64,000 nucleotides of DNA. Source: Eimeria necatrix. Taxonomy: Eukaryota; Apicomplexa; Conoidasida; Eucoccidiorida; Eimeriidae. The translations under genes and the position numbers were made by a program. The stretch covers positions 163,501-227,500 of the forward strand of contig NW_013652627.1 of the NCBI RefSeq assembly GCF_000499385.1, in the 5' to 3' direction. This document shows, piece by piece, positions 13,749 to 22,660 of this stretch. The notes beneath the pieces were generated by a model that saw only the letters and a list, made by a program, of their open reading frames with translations, did no database searches and was not told the DNA's origin. How positions within the stretch are numbered: the stretch's first letter is position 1; each line of letters begins with the position of its first letter.

Positions 13749-14862
13749 ACTCTCCCGACCCCGACCCCGCGCTGAAGTCCCCCGCCCCAGCACCCCGGTA
13801 CCCTCCAGCTGGGCCAAACTGCCCACGGGGGCCCCAGTGGCCCTGAGGGGCCCCTACCAGATGCCCCTGGGGGGCCCCCAGTGGCTGCCCCTGGAGGGCC
13901 CCCAGCGAATGCCCTTGGGGGCCCCCTGCTGCTGTGGGCTGTGGGGCCTCTACAACGTCCCAGCCTCCTCTAGACCGCTGGTAGTGGCTCCTGCTGCTGC
14001 GGCGGCTGTGGCTGCTGCTGCGGCGGCAGCGGCTGCTGCTGTGGCGGCCGCGGCTGCTGCTGCGGCGATCGCGGCTGCTGCTGCGGCGGCCACGGCTGCT
14101 GCTGCGGCGGCCACGGCTGCTGCTGCGGCGGCCACGGCTGCTGCTGCGGCTGCGGCTCGCGCGGCCCCTGCTGCAGCTGCGGCGGCCTTTGCCGCAATAA
14201 CGACTGCTTCCTCTTTCTCTCCAGATGCTCCCACTGTGTCTCTCTGCTGCATGACTGTAGCTGTCCCGCTGCTGCTGCTGCTGCTGGCTCCAGTGCTGCT
14301 GCTGCTGCTGGTGATCATGTGGGGACGCTGCAGCTGCTGTGTCCGGGCCCACGTCAAAGCCCCTTCTGTAAGGTATGCCGCTGCTGCTGCTGCTGCTGCT
14401 GCTGCTCGGCCTTGAACCAACGGAATCCCAGCCGCTAATCCTGTCTGAGCTTCCAACGCACTGGCCGGTGCCGTGCTTGCTGAAATCCCTGCTGCTGCTG
14501 CTATTGCTGCTGCTGCTGCTGCTGTTGTAGCTGCGGCTGCTGTGGCTCAAACTCTTGTGGGTAGCATCTCGTGTGCTCCCACCTCCAGGACTGTAGACAC
14601 CAACGCTACTGCTGCTGCTGCTGCTGCTGCAGCTGCTGCTGCCACGAGGAGCAGCGTATCCTACTGGGACCCCACATGCAGTACTTGAGGACTGCTGCTG
14701 CTGCTGTCGCTGCAGCTGCTCCCTTTCAATCTCAGCCGGTGTCTGGTCCCATCGACTGCGTCGCTTAGGCGCGGCGCTTGCTGCTGCTGCCCCTGCAGCA
14801 GCAGCAGAAACTCCTGACTTTGGGGCCCCAGGGGGGCCCATCTGAGTGTTGCCGCCGTCCAT
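1..14862 (-). CDS. MLL/SET1 (KMT2)-type PHD-bromodomain chromatin protein, 3' end beyond the window
   Basis: Predicted nuclear chromatin regulator of the histone H3-Lys4 methyltransferase family; the catalytic SET domain would lie past the left edge, so the activity is inferred. Exons joining in phase: 14862-11250, 11069-10776, 10295-9320, 9108-8825, 8718-7535, 7291-7161, 6894-6655, 6397 to about 1100 (3' end unresolved; frame open to a stop at 892), then 449-1. Domains in order: RWDQTP motif and RS-rich region; a Tudor/PWWP-like segment with VGCRVRVVRAW (10295-10090); a PHD split across the 9320/9108 junction; tandem PHD (7660-6380; CDSCRRCTSC, CAHCRRS, CDGCKAWIHTRC); bromodomain (about 6370-6080); second tandem PHD (4960-4450; CSICGS, CGEAFHSYC, CFCSDC); Cys pairs near 2080-2000 and 1750-1600; extended PHD (449-1). 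PHD, bromodomain, ePHD is the MLL order. Gln, Ala and Ser runs fill the linkers. The 10776/10295 join is the one most in need of transcript proof: it skips a stop at 10747. Confidence 0.7.
9276..9300. repeat. Telomere-like array in intron 3 of the MLL-like gene
   Basis: Three to four AAACCCT units on the plus strand, TTTAGGG on the gene's sense strand, 20 bases after the donor at 9319. Degenerate AACCCT-like units also occur in intron 6 of the same gene (about 7085-7150). Confidence 0.88.
11250..14862 (-). CDS. N-terminal exon of the MLL-like gene: ULM-type RWDQTP motif plus RS domain
   Basis: The exon starts at an ATG at 14862 and is about 1,204 residues long. Near residue 33 it carries KRRSRWDQTP, a basic stretch followed by Arg-Trp-Asp, which is the form of the UHM-ligand motif of SF3B1 and SF1. 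Around residues 220-300 (about 14190-13960) there is an Arg-Ser domain built of repeated SSSRGRR units, then a repeat of the type GAPQGH (13930-13830), long Ala runs, and a more complex stretch near 13350-13080 (DPDNPWGDSREVELQRLEAWGRA). A second complex stretch, SRELWGLLQENYQPIEPRR, lies at about 11850-11790. The donor at 11250 (GCGACAA|GTCTGC) joins in phase to 11069. Motifs of this kind suit a pre-mRNA splicing protein, so it could be a separate gene ending at 10747; the phase-matched strong donor at 10776 favours fusion to the PHD part. Confidence 0.65.
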
Positions 14863-15059
14863 CGGCTCCTAGCAGATACTCCCAGTGAGCGCTCGCCCCA
14901 GAAGGAAGCGGCGCAGTCTCCTCCAGTTGCTGCTGCGTTTGCTGCATTGACTGCAGCAGCAGCAGCAGCAGCACCTGCTGCGGCAGGTGCTGCCACAGCA
15001 GCAGCAGAGGGCGTCGTAGATGCCTCAAGCTGCAGAGCTGTCAGATCCAGCGGACTCAC

Positions 15060-15382
15060 GTGAACTTCGAAGCTCCAGTTGTCATCCTGATATTCGTGCA
15101 GAATCCGTTCCTGCTGCTGCTGCTACTGCAGCGGCGAAGCTGCAGTCGGTGGCGCTGGAGGGCTCGCTGTGGCCGTCACCACTCCTTAACCTCCTCTCTT
15201 AAATAAAAATCAAGGAAATGTTCTACACCGCAGTCGTCGGGATGCAGCAACAGCCACACAGGGAGGCCCCCCGCATGCAGCCACAATAGCAGCAGCAAGC
15301 GGAGCAGCAGCAGCAGCAGCGAGAGCAAAAAGTAGCTGCTGCTGCTGCTACGCCGGACGATCCGGGGCTCTGTGAAATTCAT
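15060..15382 (-). CDS. Candidate small 5' exons upstream of the MLL-like gene, or a small unknown gene
   Basis: An ATG at 15382 opens MNFTEPRIVRR, followed by Ser codons and Leu-rich, intron-like sequence. A second coding-looking segment ends at 15060 with HEYQDDNWSFEVH directly before a strong donor (CAC|GTGAGT). Upstream it runs into an in-frame TAG, so it must be entered by splicing. The donor is phase 0 and could join the acceptor CTGCTAG at 14869, adding Glu-Pro before the ATG at 14862. That would move the start of the large gene up to 15382. I do not recognise the sequence. The alternative is an independent short gene or untranslated exons. Confidence 0.3.
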
Positions 15383-15899
15383 GGCATTACCAGGTCATTT
15401 TAAATCCCCATAAACCGCGGGAAAGGCAAAGGCAGCAACAATGGCGGGGGTTGGCGGCAGCTGCGACTCGACGCCCCCAGGCAGTGCAGCAACAAGAACA
15501 GCAGCAGCGGCAGCAGCAAAGGTGAAGCCGAAGCAGAAACCCCAATAGCAGCTTTGGTTGGGCAGCGCCTTAAAGGTTTCGCCAGACTGATCCCATGCGA
15601 AGCCTCACCGCTGCACAGTCGGCAGCAGCAGAGGCAAAGACAGCAGCAACTGCTGCGGCAGCAGCGGGGAAAGCAGCAGCAGCTCGAAATTGTGGGTGGG
15701 GTGTCCCACTAAATGCAGTAGTGCGCGGAGCAGCAGCCACACACCGGGGGCGCTGAGCTGAATAGTGCTGCAGCTTCTGTAGCTGGGCTGGGCATCGGAG
15801 CAGCAGCAGCAACAGCAGCAGCAGTGCCGAGGGTGACAGCAGAAGCAGCAGCAGGCATCTGCTGCGTAAGGAGCAGCAGCTGACAGGCCCTGCTTACTG
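15383..15899. other. Divergent intergenic region between the MLL-like and ABC-F genes
   Basis: About 500 bases separate the two oppositely directed starts, so both promoters should lie here. The stretch holds interrupted CAG/GCA repeats (about 15480-15520 and 15620-15680, again near 15800-15860) and no recognisable core element. The telomere-like arrays found upstream of two other start codons in this window are absent here. Confidence 0.5.
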
Positions 15900-17354
15900 A
15901 TGGCCCCGCTGAGGGCTTCAGGGTGCGTAGCCTTACGACCACTGCTGCTGCTGCCGCTGCTGCTGCTGGCATTCTGCTGCTGTTCCTCAGCGTCAAGCCG
16001 ACTCTCCCGCTGCGCATCCTTCTTGCTTTCATTCCCAGTGGCAGGAAAGGGGGCTACGGGAGCAGCAGCAGCAGCAGCAGCAGCAACGGCAGCAGCAGCA
16101 GCGACAGCAGCAACTCGAAAAGTCCTCCCACGAACGGCCCACTGCGCGGCGAGTGCTGGCGCACCTGCAGGGCATGCGCCTGTTGCACCGTCACCCCTCG
16201 TGCTGCAGCTGCAGCAGCAGCTGCAGCAGGAGCAGCACGCAGCAGCAGAGGACGGAAAGAGCCAGGGAGAGATCCTGCGCCTAGAAGGGGTGTCTGTACA
16301 CTCCGGCGCTGCTGCGCTGCTGCAGCAGGTGTCGCTGCAGCTGCAGCGGCACGAAAAGCTGGCCCTAATCGGCAGCAATGGAGCGGGAAAGACCACTTTG
16401 CTGCATGCGATTGCAGCTGCTGCTGCGCAGCAGCAGCAGCAGCTATTTCAACAGTTGCAAAAGCAGCAGCAGCTCAGGCAGCAGCAGCAGCAGCAGGAGA
16501 AAAGTAGTGGAAGCTCTGAGCAGCGAACTCATCGCCAAAAATTGAGTAAGGCTGCGCGTAGACAGCTGCGGAGGATGTCCTCTCAGCCGCAGCAGCAGCC
16601 GCAGCAGCAGCCGCAGCAGCAGCCTCCACCGCCGCCGCAGCAGCAGCAGCTTCAAGAGCAGACACAGGAGCAGCAGCAGCAGCAGAGTCCATTTGAAATG
16701 GGAACAGGTGTCGTCTCAGGCCTCATTCGCTTCAAATGCTCCCCTTCTCGCGTGGCGCTGCTGCAGCAAGAGGGCCTCGAAGGCTTCAGTGCTGCTGCTG
16801 CAGCAAAGACCGTCAGAGAGGAAGTGTACAGCCACCTGCGGCAGCAGCAGCAGCAGCTGCAGTATCAGATAGAGCAGCAACGAAGACTGCTTCAGGACCT
16901 CACTCTGAACAGCAACAACAGCAGCAGCAGCAGCAACTCGCAGGCACCGGACCGTGCTATGCTGGCTGCAGCGTCACAACTGTCTCAACTGCAGCAGCAG
17001 CAGCAGCAGCAGGAAGATGATGAGCGGTGGGTAGCTACGGTGCTGCACCATGTAGGCTTTTCAGAGCAGCAGCAGCAGCAGCAGCAACTCGGGACCCTCA
17101 GCGGCGGGGAACGAATGCGTTTGCTGCTTGCGAAGGCGCTATGTGGGCGGCCTTTTTTGCTGCTGCTGGATGAGCCGACGAACCACTTAGACGCTACTTC
17201 TGCTTCTGCGTTGCAGCAGCTGCTGCAGCAGCTGCCGCTTCCTATGATAATTGCTTCTCACGACCGCCAGCTGCTGCAGCAGGTCTGCAACGGAGTGTTG
17301 CTGCTGCGGCGTGGCTGTCTGGGTCCGAAGTTCGTTGGCTCTGTGGCTTCTTTT

Positions 17355-17385
<31 letters not shown>

Positions 17386-17630
17386 GGGTTGCTGCTGTGC
17401 AGAAGCAGCAGCAGCAGCTGCAGCAACTGCAGCAGAAGCTGCACAGACAGCGGGGGCCGCCAACTGCAGCAGATCAGACGCTGCTGCAGCAGCTGAAGCA
17501 GCCGCCTCCACCCCCTGCCTCTCACGAGCCAGTAGGGAGGCCCCCAGTCTTCTTGCTGCCGCACAGCCCCCAAAGAGCAGCAGAAATAATGGCTTTAAGG
17601 GGCTGCACTCTTGTCGTCTCCAGCAAGTGT

Positions 17631-17669
<39 letters not shown>

Positions 17670-17808
17670 GAGGAGAAGGAGGTCCTGCGTGACGTGACCT
17701 TAGTGGTCCGGCGGGGCTCGAAAATAGCCATTGTGGGTCCCAACGGCAGCGGCAAGTCAACTCTCCTCAAGGCGCTGGCGGGCCAGGTGCGAGGGGAGCA
17801 GCAGGAGC

Positions 17809-17842
<34 letters not shown>

Positions 17843-18521
17843 AGTGATGATAACATCTGGGGAGCGGAGCTGCGGTGTTTCACTGCGCTCTTCGCTTTTG
17901 CTGCTTCCACAGCACCATGCGGATGTGCTTCCTCTGCACATGACCGCGTTAGAGGCTCTAAAAGTGGCTGCTGCTGCTGCTGCTGCCCGTCGCCCAGCAG
18001 CAGCAGCAGCAGCAGAACCGGACGACGCAGCCGATGAGGCGGACCTCGAAGCCACTGCTTTGGCAGCCTTGGGCCGAGTCGGAATTAAAGGGCCCTCCCT
18101 GCGGGCGCCTTTGAAGCAGCTAAGTGGGGGGGAAAAAGCGCGGGTAAGCATTTGCCGGGGTTTGCTGCAGACAGGAGATATGGGGGCTTTGCTGCTGGAC
18201 GAGCCTTCGAATCACCTGGATGCTGCAGCTGCTGCTGCTCTTGCTGCTGCTCTCCGCGCCTTCCCCGGCGCTGTGCTGCTGGCCACCCACGACCCCGCCT
18301 TTGCAGCAGCAGCAGCAAACGAGATTGTCGAAATTGACCCTATTAGCAAGACGCTGAGACTGCATTCCGCTGCAGATGTGGCGAGACTCTCTGCTGCTCT
18401 TGCTGCTGCTGATCCGCTTGCTGCGGTCGCCACCGCCCCTGCTGCGGCTCTGGCTTCATGGCGAAGGCAGTGGAGCTCCTCGTTCGCTGGTGCATTTGCC
18501 AAACACCAATCCTGCAACAGG

Positions 18522-18552
<31 letters not shown>

Positions 18553-18638
18553 ATGACGTTCGCAAGCGACGGTTTGGCGGCAGCGGGGTTTCGAGCGGGA
18601 GAGTGAAGGGCGTAAAAAATGCAAAGAGGTGGCAGTGA
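15900..18638 (+). CDS. ABC-F family ATPase with putative organellar leader
   Basis: Soluble twin-ATPase ABC protein of the ABC-F (EttA/GCN20/Uup-like) family; members act on ribosomes, not in membranes. Single exon of 912 codons. Walker A GSNGAGKTT at about residue 158, signature LSGGE near 400, Walker B with DEPTNHLD near 422 and the switch region ASHDRQ; second site GPNGSGKST near 613, LSGGEK near 741, DEPSNHLD near 767 and ATHDP. The Asn-His-Leu-Asp after each Walker B is typical of ABC-F. Poly-Gln insertions, up to about 12 in a row, lie between the motifs. The first 45 residues start with Arg-containing sequence then a strongly hydrophobic Leu/Cys stretch, followed by an Ala/Arg-rich segment, which suggests a signal plus transit peptide and import into the apicoplast; this is inference. 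The protein ends in a basic tail. Start chosen as the first ATG that includes the leader. Confidence 0.9.
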
Positions 18639-18949
18639 GGCAAACTGAAGAGTTTCTCAAGGGGAGCAACTGCATTCAATGAGCCCCTTAAAGAAGACTG
18701 TGGATTTCTTTGCAGCTGGGGGGCCCCAGGGCTCTTTTTGGAGGCCTCTTTGTCGCATTTGGGGGCAAACGGCTCGCCCCCTCGGCCCCGCAGGGCCCTC
18801 GTGGATAGCTAAGGGCCCTTTAGTGAAATAAGAGGACCACGTGGGCCCTAGCATAAAGGCCTGGGGCTCTCTGGAGCGCTGGGGGCCTCTCAGCCGCAGC
18901 CAGGCTTTGGCTGGTCTGGGGACGGAGAGGCTATGAGAGGTAATTGTTT

Positions 18950-19210
18950 AATTTCCTGGACTGCAACATATTTGGCGAAGACTTTTACTGCAAAGTGTAT
19001 AACAGTTAAGACGCTATTGTTGCGATTAATGCAGCTAAATCTTTCTCAAAAGCAGCGAAATCAAGTTAGGGTTAAATAGTTGAATTTCCTTCACTGCAAC
19101 TTATGTGGCGAAGACTTTTACTGCAAGAAGTAGTGCAGTTAAGATGCTTATTCTGGTAATTAATGCAAATAAGTACTACTTCAAAATAACGAGGTGTAAT
19201 TCTCTACTGC
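18950..19210. repeat. Diverged 133-bp tandem duplication
   Basis: Two adjacent copies start at 18950 and 19083 with AATTTCCT. Both contain ACTGCAAC, then GGCGAAGACTTTTACTGCAA, then a CAGTTAAGA segment and ATTAATGCA. The period is 133 bases and the copies differ mainly in their right halves. The unit is AT-rich, unlike its CAG- and GGGGCCC-rich surroundings. No coding potential is seen. Confidence 0.8.
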
Positions 19211-20039
19211 TTGAATAGCCGTAGTTCGGCTCCAGCGTCCCACGCTGAAGGCGCGTGACTGCGTAGGCGAAATGAGCATTACTGGAATTTCCGGGGAATC
19301 GCTGCCATTTGCTTTTCCAATTAAAAGTGCAGACAATATAAACTTTGTTTTCAATTTAATTGAAAGTTAACGCGATAAGTTTCCCGCCCAAGCCGTATTC
19401 TCGCAAGAGCGGACCATAAAGCCATCACTGGCAGCAGCCGCCATGGCGGGCGCCAGCGCCTGGCCCAGCCCCGAACTACAGGGGGGACCCCGTGAGCAAA
19501 CCAGCTCTTGGGGCCCCTCCCGAGGGCCCCGCAAGGCCAGGGCCCCCCTGGTGGTGGGCTTGGGTGCCTCTGGGGCGTCGTTCGCAACTGCTGCGGCCTC
19601 CCAAGGGGCCCCCAACTGCTGCTAGCCGCGCCGCTCACGCACTGCGTGTGGCCTGCGCACCCGCAGCCTCCAACAGCAACAGCAGCAGCAACAGCAGCAG
19701 TGGCAGCAGTCACAGCGGATGGAGATGCAGGCGGAAAGCCACGCACTGCGCGCCGCGTGCGCACTCGCAGCTGCTGACAGCAGCAGCAGCAGAAGCAGCA
19801 ACCGCAGCAGATGGGGCTGCAGGCGGAAAGCCCGGAGCTCAGGCTCTTTCTGTTCCTGCAGGCGCCTCAGTGTTTTCTTCGAATTGCACCAAAGGACTTT
19901 ACTTTATTTAAATATTTCTTTTCGGGCTCTCATTCAAACTGACTTTCAAACTTAATGCCACTATCTTCAACGCTCGCTTGCTATCCCATGCTGTGCTTGA
20001 GGCCCTCTGCAGCTCTACACGCAACGGCGGAGGCAAGAC

Positions 20040-20160
20040 CCGCTAGAGGGCCCTCGGGGGCCCTCTAGGGGCCTCCTACAGGGCCCTCGGGGCCCTTTCG
20101 GGGGGCCCCCGGGGGGCCCAGGGGCCCCCGGGGGGCCTAGGGGGCCCCCAAGGACGCTCT
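20040..20160. repeat. GGGGCCCC-rich tract
   Basis: Almost uninterrupted alternation of short G and C runs (GGGCCCTCGGGGG, GGGGGGCCCCCGGGG and similar), with many self-complementary blocks. Similar tracts recur at 20490-20660, 35505-35790 and 36190-36340, and as coding sequence in the formin gene. Confidence 0.85.
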
Positions 20161-20489
20161 GGAGGGTGGACCCGCTGCTGCTGCTGCAAGGAGGGGCTGC
20201 GGAAGAGACAAGAGGCCCTAGAAGGGGGCCCCCTAAGCAGTGGCGCCTGCCACAGGGAAGGGAGTGGAGGGGCCCCTCAACCGAGGCCTTGACTAATGGG
20301 GGCCCCTTGAACAATCGGGGGCCCCTTGAACAAATGGGGGCCCCCAACTTGACAGTAAGCTGGGCGACGAGGGCCCCTTAGCTGCACACTTCAGCCAGCA
20401 GCAAATGGCGAGGAATGGGTCAAATGGCTTTCTACAGAACAAGAACCCCCAAATAAGTACAGAACGCCTCATACATACAAAGCTCGAAA

Positions 20490-20660
20490 GCCCTGGGGGC
20501 CCTAGGGCCTCCTTGGGGGCCCCTGGGGCCCCCTTAAGGCCCCTGGGGCCTCCTTGGGGGCCCCTGGGGCCCCCTTAAGGGCCCCTGGGGCCTCCTTGGG
20601 GCCCCTAGGGCCCCCCCTGGGGGGCCCTGGGGCCTCCCTGGGGGCCCTTGGGGCCTCTTC
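20490..20660. repeat. GGGGCCTCCTTGGGGGCCC repeat tract
   Basis: A degenerate direct repeat of roughly 18-27 bases built from CCTTGGGGGCCC and CCTGGGGCC blocks. It ends right where the phosphatase reading frame ends, so it may form part of that gene's 3' untranslated region. Confidence 0.8.
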
Positions 20661-22116
20661 ATATGGAAATCACCGGAGCTGAGCCTAAGGCATGTCCTGT
20701 GAAAATGTCGGGCGGTATAATTTGCTGCGACCAGTACACCACGCCCACTGTTCGCCGCAGGTCCTTGCTGCTGCAGCTGCTGCAGCAGCAGCAGCAGCAG
20801 CAGCCATCCTCCCGAGCCCCAATGCCGCACACCGCCCCTTTCTGCTGCTGCTGCTGCTGCTGCTGCTGATCCCCAGAGGCTGTGTGAACAACTACATCAA
20901 GGCAAGACACTGCGCAGTTGGGAGAGAGGAAATAAGCTGCTTCCTGCTGCGGAAGGTACAGCACGTCAGAGCGGCAGCCGCCCTTTTGCAGCTGCAGCAG
21001 CTGCTGCTGCTGCTGCTTCAGGAAGGTGCAGCAGCAAATGCCGGAAGCCGGAGCTGAAACAAAGGCTCGCATGAACATGTCTAGCAGCAGCCCGTGGCCC
21101 ACCAGCAGCAGCGCGCCATCGCCTCGGAGGGCTGCCGTTGCTGCTGCTGCTGCTGCTGCGTTTGTTCCTGCTGCTGCTGCGTCCGACGCAGCTGCTGGCG
21201 CCTTTGCTGCTGCTGCTTCAGCGTCCGCTGCTGCTGCTGCTGCTGCTGCTGCATCAGCACACCCCGAGTGAGCTGTGAAGCTGTCTATCCATTGAGCCAG
21301 CAGCAGCAACCGCCTCAAAGTGCCAAAGAAAGTTTCCCGAGGCCCTGACCACCAGGGGCCCCCCCCCTGGAGGCCCCCAGGGCAGTACCCTCCACCGGGG
21401 GGCCCCCCAAAAGCTGCTGTTGAGTCGCTGGGGTCGCTGCTGCAGCAGCTGATCTCTCCTGAGCTGCTGCTGCTGTTGTTGCTGCTGCTGCTTGTCGAAC
21501 CTTGGGCTGCTGCTGCTGGTGCTCCTGCTGCAGCTGCTTCTGAAGGCCAAGACACCCCAGGCGCCAGCACGGCCCCAGGACATATTTCCTGCAGCTGCTC
21601 CCACGTGAGCCCCAGCTGCTGCTGCTGCTGCTCCGTTGCAGCAGCAGCAGACATGTCTGCTGCTGCTGCTGCTGCTGACCCTGTTACCTGTCTTTCTCCT
21701 TCAAAAAGGCCACCCGCCTCAAAGAGGAGAGGGTGAATTATGACGGGGACATTCAGCTGTTGCTGCAGCTCGCGAGCTGTCTGTACACCCCGCAACATAG
21801 GCGACACGACAATCGCTGCAATCCGAGGGTTTGCTGCTCCAGGCTGCTGCGGCTGCTGTTGCTGCTGCTGCTGCTGATGCTGCAGCCAGGCACCAGCAGC
21901 AGCAGCCTGCTGCCGTCCGAGGTCCGTCAGAGGCGCATCTGGAGTTCGTACGCTGCTACCTCCGCATTGCTGTTGCAGCTGCGTTTGCTGCTGCTTCTGC
22001 AGCAGCTGCTGCTGTTGCTGCAGCTCCGGGATGTCGAGTTTGCTGCGTGAGTTGTTCGATGACTGCGCGTGGCGAAGGAAGTACCATCGGCGCCTTTTCA
22101 TGGTTCCGTCCATCAT
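20659..22116 (-). CDS. Histidine phosphatase superfamily (phosphoglycerate mutase-like) protein
   Basis: Phosphohydrolase or mutase of the histidine-phosphatase fold; substrate unknown. The start used is the first ATG of a Met-Met pair at 22116, giving MMDGTMKRRRWYF directly before the catalytic LRHAQS (phospho-acceptor His). Further family motifs: DAPLTDLGRQQA; SPMLRGVQTA with the second active-site Arg; FEAGGLFEGE with the acidic residue; and VGHGLLLDM with the second catalytic His. The motif spacing is stretched by Gln and Ala runs, and the protein is about 485 residues, roughly twice a minimal domain. The GGLFEGE form resembles the branch of fungal and protist phosphatases better than glycolytic mutase, which carries RHGES. 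The open frame continues upstream without an ATG to a TAA at 22345, so an upstream exon is possible. The last 50 residues, beyond a Cys run, may be less reliable. Confidence 0.8.
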   Translation of the reverse strand: MMDGTMKRRRWYFLRHAQSSNNSRSKLDIPELQQQQQLLQKQQQTQLQQQCGGSSVRTPDAPLTDLGRQQAAAAGAWLQHQQQQQQQQPQQPGAANPRIAAIVVSPMLRGVQTARELQQQLNVPVIIHPLLFEAGGLFEGERQVTGSAAAAAADMSAAAATEQQQQQLGLTWEQLQEICPGAVLAPGVSWPSEAAAAGAPAAAAQGSTSSSSNNSSSSSGEISCCSSDPSDSTAAFGGPPGGGYCPGGLQGGGPWWSGPRETFFGTLRRLLLLAQWIDSFTAHSGCADAAAAAAAAADAEAAAAKAPAAASDAAAAGTNAAAAAAATAALRGDGALLLVGHGLLLDMFMRAFVSAPASGICCCTFLKQQQQQLLQLQKGGCRSDVLYLPQQEAAYFLSPNCAVSCLDVVVHTASGDQQQQQQQQQKGAVCGIGAREDGCCCCCCCSSCSSKDLRRTVGVVYWSQQIIPPDIFTGHALGSAPVISI

Positions 22117-22344
22117 TGCTGCTACTGCTGCTGCAGTTGCTGCTGCGGCTGAGACCGTTGCTGCTGGTGGTGCGCAGGGGTCACGTTCAGCCTCTTCAGT
22201 GGTCACTGCCGCTGCTGCTGCTGCTGTTGCACTTGTTGTCCAAGTAGCAGGATCTAACACTGTAAATAGCTCATCTACCAGTGTCTGTTTCCGCCTGTTG
22301 CCACCAGTGTTTCTGCTGCAGCTGTCGCCGTTCTGCTGTTGCTG

Positions 22345-22623
22345 TTACTGCTGCTGCTGCTGCCGCTGCTGCTGCCGGGTGTCTGTTGAATTACCGCGAC
22401 TTCTTGCATCGTTACTGAGACAAACAAATGTACAAAATAATACAAGAATCACCAAAAGCTGCTTTCTTCCCAGAACAGCAGCAGCTCCTCCCCGGAGTGG
22501 GTGGCCCCCAGGAGATCCTGCATACGCTACTGCACTGGCTGCTGCGCTGCTGTTGCTGCTGCTGTTGTTGCGTTTCCTGCTGCTGCTGCTTCCGCATCTA
22601 ATGTTTTTGCTCCCTTTTATCAC
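22345..22623 (-). other. Possible upstream coding segment with hydrophobic anchor
   Basis: This stretch is in the same frame as the phosphatase and is separated from it by one TAA inside a Gln-codon run. It encodes GRKQLLVILVLFCTFVCLSN, a good signal-anchor candidate, then DARSRG and Gln codons. It has no ATG of its own (its first possible codon is GTG), so it would need another exon or a different start. A donor-like GCG|GTAATT just after the anchor and an acceptor-like CAG near 22340 could remove the TAA. Intron or untranslated sequence remains equally possible. Confidence 0.25.
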
Positions 22624-22660
22624 TTCTTTTCTCCAAAGATTCGCTTGAGCGGCCGTATCT

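Larger units (their letters stand above)
18639..20658. other. Intergenic region between convergent ABC-F and phosphatase genes
   Basis: No gene is supported here. From the left it holds G/C-rich sequence with GGGGCCC-type blocks (18715-18900), an AT-rich diverged tandem duplication (18950-19210), a short CAG-rich stretch (19660-19830) and two GGGGCCCC-rich tracts (20040-20160, 20490-20660). Reading frames across the G/C tracts give Gly/Pro-rich peptides, which is what such repeats produce by chance. Confidence 0.6.

Noticed and set aside
22117..22260. Start of the histidine phosphatase at 22260
   Set aside because: That codon is GTG. The Met-Met pair at 22116 is the first ATG and lies just before the catalytic motif.
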